From the NCBI GenBank assembly GCA_021775415.1, contig JAJFHV010000005.1, positions 1 through 54,487 of the forward strand: a DNA stretch of 54,487 nt, in the 5' to 3' direction. The notes below the pieces were generated by a model. The model ran no database searches, was not told the origin of the DNA, and saw only the letters and a list, made by a program, of their open reading frames with translations. This document shows positions 50,531-54,487 of the stretch, in pieces. Each line of letters begins with the position of its first letter. The stretch's first letter is position 1. Source of the stretch: Hyphomicrobiales bacterium. Its GTDB lineage: Bacteria > Pseudomonadota > Alphaproteobacteria > Rhizobiales > Rhizobiaceae. A program made the translations under genes and the position numbers.

Positions 50531-52954
50531 TCAACCCCGCAATCTGGCACCGGTCGGATCAAAAGGTGGATCGCTCAGCAGCTTTGCACGATGTGGAATG
50601 CCAAGTACCGCCACATCAAATTCCGCGCCATCTTTTACATGATCGGTTTTGATAAAACCAAGCGCAATTGAAGCGCCAACCGAGTGGCCATACGCCCCCG
50701 AACTCACCCTTCCCACCGGTGTTCCGTCAGTTGCGAAAATTGGTTCGCCGCCGGATGCATCTGCAGTCGTCGTTTCGACTTCCAGCACCACCAGTTTTTC
50801 TCGTGGTTTGTTGTTCTTGATCGCCAGATAGGCATCCCGGCCGAGAAACTCGGGTTTGTCTAGTTTGATCAGGCGTTCCAGTCCCACTTCCTGAGGCCAG
50901 TACTCGGGAGAATACTCCCGCCCCCAACTGCCGTAACCCTTCTCAATTCGAAGTGAAAGCAAAGAGCGGCCACCAACCGGGCGAACACCCAAATCCGCGC
51001 CGGTTTCAAGCAAGGTTTTATAAAGTGCCACCTGGTCAGCCTCATCTGCATAGACTTCCCAACCGAGATCGCCGGTGAACGAAACCCGTAGTGCTACAGC
51101 TTCAATGCCACCAACCGTGATTTTGCGGGAGCGCATGAAACGGAATGCTTCATTTGATAAATCTTCATTGGTGAGGCGTTGGAGCAGTTCGCGCGATTTG
51201 GGACCCGCCACATTAAAGCCAGCCATTTTGTCGGTAATCGAGGCGAAGTGAACGCTTTGTGGTCGAGGAACCATGTCAAAAAAGCGCTGGTGGTAGCGTT
51301 CCGCCATACCGGAACCAACCATCAGAAAGTCCTCCTCACCAAGCTTGGTAATGGTGAAATCGCCGGCAATGCCACCCCGCACACCCAATAATGGCGTAAG
51401 ACAGGAGCGACCAATTTCGGTTGGCACATTATTGGCGACAACCTTGTTCAACCAGTCGGCTGCACCTTCGCCCCTGATTTCGTATTTGCCGAAATTCGAA
51501 ACATCAATGATACCGACATTTTCACGCAGCGCCGCACATTCGGCCTTGACCGCGTCAAACCAGGGCTGGCGTTCAAAACCGTAGGTTTCAGATGCATCAT
51601 TGCCTTCACCGGCAAACCACAGGGGATGCTCCCAGCCATAGTTGAGACCAAAAACCGCTCCGAGTTGTTTTTGCACCTCGTAAGCGGGTCGCGTTTTGAC
51701 CGGTCTCCCGGCGTCTCGTTCTTCATAGGGAAAATGAATTTTGAAGCGATGCGCATAGCAATCAAGCGCACGGGCTTTGACGAAAGTCTTCGGCGTCCAG
51801 TCCAATCCATATCGTGCAAGATCCCAGGGAAAGAGATCAAATTCCGGTTCGCCCTCGACAATCCACTGGGCGAGCAAAAGCCCAAGCCCGCCGGATTGGC
51901 TGAAGCCTGGAATAATACCATTGCAGCAGTAATAATTTTTCAGTTCCGGCACCGGGCCAAACAGCGCCGAACTGTCGGGCGACCAAATCATCGGACCGTT
52001 GATGACTCTTTTAACACCAGCTTCCGCGAGCACTGGAATGCGTTCGCAGGCCCGCATGATGTTTTCTTCAATTCGATCCAGATCATCTGGTAGCAATTCG
52101 TGACCAAAGTCATTGGGTGTGCCGTTTTCTGCCCAGAACCGCCCGTCTTTTTCGTAAGCCCCAACCAGCAGCCCCAACCCTTCCTGGCGCAAATAATACT
52201 CGCCATCACGGTCCGCAATGCCCGGTAAGCGACGACCAATGGCTTCAATCTCGGGAATGGTTTCGGTGACGAAATACTGGTGTTCCATGGTCATCAAGGG
52301 CAGTTCAAAGCCAGCAAGTGCGGCCACTTCCCGCGCCCACAATCCTCCGGCATTGATCACAACGTCTGCATGGATTGTGCCTTTAGATGTCACCACATCC
52401 CAGGTGCCATCGGCGCGCTGGTTGGTTTCGGTCACCGGTGTGAAACGGTGAATATCCGCTCCATTGTTTCGTGCGCCCTGGGCATAGGCGTGGGTGACGC
52501 CAGATGGATCGACATTGCCACCATCCGGTTCAAACATGATGCAGCGAATGCCATCAAAATTCGTCAGCGGATGGAGTTCCTCAGCTTCCTTGTTGGAAAG
52601 CTCATGGAATTCAACCTGAAAATACTTCGCTTTTGCGGCCTGGATGCGCAGCTGGTGCTCGCGGTCTTTGGTTTGTGCAAGATACAGCGCACCGGGCTGA
52701 AAAATTCCACAGCCCTGTCCGGTTTCCTTCTCCAACTGCTCATAGAGTTGCATGGTGTAATACTGAAGCTTGGAAATGTTGTTGTGGTCATGCAAGCCGT
52801 GGATGCCCGCCGCTGCGTGCCACGTGGAACCGGAGGTAAGTTCATCGCGCTCCAGAAGCACAACATCTTTCCAGCCAAGTTTTGTCAGGTGGTATAAAAC
52901 CGAGCAGCCGACAAGACCCCCGCCGATTACAACGGCTTGCGCATGTGTTTTCAT
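50531..52954 (-). CDS. Dimethylglycine/sarcosine dehydrogenase-like FAD protein (DAO plus GcvT domains)
   Basis: An 807-residue oxidoreductase with an N-terminal DAO-type FAD domain (GGGLVGC at 11-17; SGSTWHAAAG with H46, the residue that holds FAD covalently in this family), a middle FAO_M region at about 370-430 and a C-terminal aminomethyltransferase (GcvT) part from about 430, including TGDLGWEVYA, which binds tetrahydrofolate. It should N-demethylate a glycine derivative and pass the one-carbon unit to folate. It is divergent from an ArgE-like gene. Confidence 0.92.
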   Translation of the reverse strand: MKTHAQAVVIGGGLVGCSVLYHLTKLGWKDVVLLERDELTSGSTWHAAAGIHGLHDHNNISKLQYYTMQLYEQLEKETGQGCGIFQPGALYLAQTKDREHQLRIQAAKAKYFQVEFHELSNKEAEELHPLTNFDGIRCIMFEPDGGNVDPSGVTHAYAQGARNNGADIHRFTPVTETNQRADGTWDVVTSKGTIHADVVINAGGLWAREVAALAGFELPLMTMEHQYFVTETIPEIEAIGRRLPGIADRDGEYYLRQEGLGLLVGAYEKDGRFWAENGTPNDFGHELLPDDLDRIEENIMRACERIPVLAEAGVKRVINGPMIWSPDSSALFGPVPELKNYYCCNGIIPGFSQSGGLGLLLAQWIVEGEPEFDLFPWDLARYGLDWTPKTFVKARALDCYAHRFKIHFPYEERDAGRPVKTRPAYEVQKQLGAVFGLNYGWEHPLWFAGEGNDASETYGFERQPWFDAVKAECAALRENVGIIDVSNFGKYEIRGEGAADWLNKVVANNVPTEIGRSCLTPLLGVRGGIAGDFTITKLGEEDFLMVGSGMAERYHQRFFDMVPRPQSVHFASITDKMAGFNVAGPKSRELLQRLTNEDLSNEAFRFMRSRKITVGGIEAVALRVSFTGDLGWEVYADEADQVALYKTLLETGADLGVRPVGGRSLLSLRIEKGYGSWGREYSPEYWPQEVGLERLIKLDKPEFLGRDAYLAIKNNKPREKLVVLEVETTTADASGGEPIFATDGTPVGRVSSGAYGHSVGASIALGFIKTDHVKDGAEFDVAVLGIPHRAKLLSDPPFDPTGARLRG

Positions 52955-53149
52955 ATTGTCCGCGACGCTCCAATTATTCAGACTTCGAACATTTACGGTT
53001 GTTGGAAAAGGTTCAAGGAAATTATGCGCGACATCTCATGCCAATTGCGACATCGTGCAATTGTAGTGTCGGCACTATCGACTGTTGGAGGCAGCTTCTG
53101 ATAGGTCTTTTGCAGAAAATTTTATCGCCAAAGAGACCGCCGCAGTCAC

Positions 53150-54298
53150 ATGAACACCATTGAACATCTCGAAAAGCTGATCAGCTTCAATACCGTCAGC
53201 CGCGAATCCAATCTAGCGCTGATTGAATTCGTCCGCGAATATCTCTTGAGCCACGGCATTGAAAGCAGCCTTACCCATAATGATGAGAAGACCAAAGCCA
53301 ACCTCCATGCGGTGATTGGACCATCAGATATCCCCGGCGTCATGCTGTCCGGTCATACCGATGTGGTCCCGGTTGAAGGGCAGGACTGGACAAGTGATCC
53401 GTTTACAATGCGTGCCCATGAAGAACGGTTGTATGGTCGCGGCACAGCTGACATGAAGGGCTTCATCGCCAGCGTGTTGGCAATGGTGCCAAAAGCGGTA
53501 AAGGCTGATCTCAAGCGCCCAATCCATCTGGCATTTTCCTATGATGAGGAAATCGGCTGCATCGGCGTGCGCCGGATGATCGATGTCTTGGCCGATGCGC
53601 CAGTGAAGCCGGCCTTTTGCATCATTGGCGAACCCACCGAGATGGGCGTCGCAATCGCCCACAAGGGCAAGACCGGCGCGGTCTGTATGTGTACGGGCGT
53701 AGAGGCGCATTCTGCCCTTGCGCCAACCGGCCTCAATGCGATTTATCTCGCCAGCGAGATGATAACTGCAATCCGGAAACTGCAGACAGTGATTGAACAG
53801 GATGGCAAAAAAGACTCCGCCTACGCTGTCCCTTATACAACCTTGCATGTAGGCACAATCGAGGGTGGCACTGCGCTCAACATCGTACCGAACCAGTGCA
53901 GCTTCAGGTTTGAAATTCGGGATCTGCCGGAAGATGATCCTGCAATCTTGATGCAGAAATTGGCAGCGGAGGCAGCGAAGATTGTTGAGCCGCACAAGGC
54001 GCAATTTCCGGATGCCGATATCGACATTGAAATCTTCAATGAGTATCCCGCACTTGATACCAATCCGGAAGATGAAGTGGTGACCTTCGTCAAATCACTC
54101 ACCGGCGCGAATGATCATTTCAAGGTAGCCTTTGGAACCGAGGGCGGATTGTTCCAGCAGAAGCTTGGCCTGCCAACCGTGGTCTGTGGACCGGGTTCGA
54201 TGGAGCAGGGCCACAAGCCGGATGAATTTATCGCACTTTCAGAACTTGAAAAATGCGACCGGTTTCTCGACAGGTTGCTGGAGCATTTGAAGGCTTGA
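53150..54298 (+). CDS. argE: Acetylornithine deacetylase-like M20 peptidase
   Basis: A 382-residue metallohydrolase with metal motifs SGHTDVVPVEG, GRGTADMKGF, the catalytic Glu in YDEEIGCIG, and GEPTEMG. These match ArgE in alphaproteobacteria, which remove acetyl groups from N-acetylornithine or similar N-acyl amino acids in arginine metabolism. No arg genes flank it, and a DMGDH-like gene is divergent 195 bases away, so a catabolic N-acyl substrate is also possible. Confidence 0.88.
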   Translation: MNTIEHLEKLISFNTVSRESNLALIEFVREYLLSHGIESSLTHNDEKTKANLHAVIGPSDIPGVMLSGHTDVVPVEGQDWTSDPFTMRAHEERLYGRGTADMKGFIASVLAMVPKAVKADLKRPIHLAFSYDEEIGCIGVRRMIDVLADAPVKPAFCIIGEPTEMGVAIAHKGKTGAVCMCTGVEAHSALAPTGLNAIYLASEMITAIRKLQTVIEQDGKKDSAYAVPYTTLHVGTIEGGTALNIVPNQCSFRFEIRDLPEDDPAILMQKLAAEAAKIVEPHKAQFPDADIDIEIFNEYPALDTNPEDEVVTFVKSLTGANDHFKVAFGTEGGLFQQKLGLPTVVCGPGSMEQGHKPDEFIALSELEKCDRFLDRLLEHLKA

Positions 54299-54326
54299 GT
54301 CTGTTGCAAGCGGGTCGGGTTATTGA

Positions 54327-54356
54327 AATGCCAGCTTTGCGTCAACAGCGGACATT
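54327..54356 (-). repeat. Dispersed palindromic repeat, single hairpin unit, reverse orientation
   Basis: AATGCCAGCTTTGCGTCAAC followed by AGCGGACATT is a diverged copy of the single unit. It starts 28 bases after the ArgE-like stop codon. The remaining bases to the window end show nothing I recognise. Confidence 0.65.
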
Positions 54357-54487
54357 GCGACTGGGTATTGTGAGTTATCGTTTTGTCGGTGACTTCCGGG
54401 TATTTCATCCACAGGCGAGCTGATTGTGTGGCCAAATTGCCACTTTTGATCCGGAAACAGCGTGGCAGAGGCGAATTTCAAGTGATT

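Overview
The window looks like chromosomal DNA of an alphaproteobacterium of moderate GC, most likely a marine member of the Hyphomicrobiales (Rhizobiales) or a neighbouring order. The signs are a SAM-II riboswitch in front of metA, the cox-type molybdenum hydroxylase genes, BioY, several TauD-type dioxygenases and a dimethylglycine/sarcosine dehydrogenase-like protein. No phage genes, CRISPR array or rRNA were seen. The only RNA genes or elements supported are one tRNA-Gln(UUG) and the riboswitch.

Layout. 0.2-8.5 kb: an AraC regulator with an M20 amidohydrolase, a TauD dioxygenase, a DMT exporter, a HAD phosphatase, two poorly known proteins, an MBL hydrolase and BioY. 8.6-17.7 kb: an accessory stretch of AT-richer orphan genes, mostly secreted or membrane proteins, separated by copies of a roughly 120-bp palindromic repeat and holding a truncated IS110 transposase. 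17.7-24.2 kb: a CoxE-like VWA gene split by a frameshift at an A9 tract, a Phd/Doc toxin-antitoxin pair, a second TauD dioxygenase, metA with its SAM-II riboswitch and terminator, ppa, a MoxR ATPase, tRNA-Gln and a DMT transporter.

24.2-32.9 kb is the most interesting part: HypB-like and HypA-like nickel chaperones, two adjacent ureohydrolase (arginase/agmatinase) genes, a complete polyamine-type ABC importer, a TetR regulator and a tiny His-containing membrane protein, all on the + strand behind a promoter that overlaps a 16-bp palindrome. The first ureohydrolase keeps all six metal ligands and the second has lost four of them. With no hydrogenase genes present, this reads as a self-contained module that imports a guanidino compound and hydrolyses it with a nickel-dependent hetero-oligomer made of one active and one pseudo-enzyme subunit. 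The closest precedents known to me are the Ni-dependent guanidine hydrolase with its HypA/HypB-like chaperones and the two-subunit metformin hydrolase. The substrate here cannot be read from sequence.

32.9-41.3 kb: an MBL hydrolase, DMT and MATE transporters, a small SET-domain protein and a coxG-coxS-coxL-coxM set whose active-site motif is AYRGAGR (form II). 41.4-47.1 kb: a four-gene operon (ALDH, M19-type dipeptidase, a large unknown protein, a DUF3726-like protein) divergent from a LysR regulator. 47.2-54.3 kb: a MarR regulator with a four-Cys tail, a protein resembling the YqcI/YcgG haem N-oxygenase family, an MFS transporter, a dimethylglycine dehydrogenase-like flavoprotein and an ArgE-like deacetylase. 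Overall the window is rich in uptake and catabolism of N-alkylated or guanidino nitrogen compounds.
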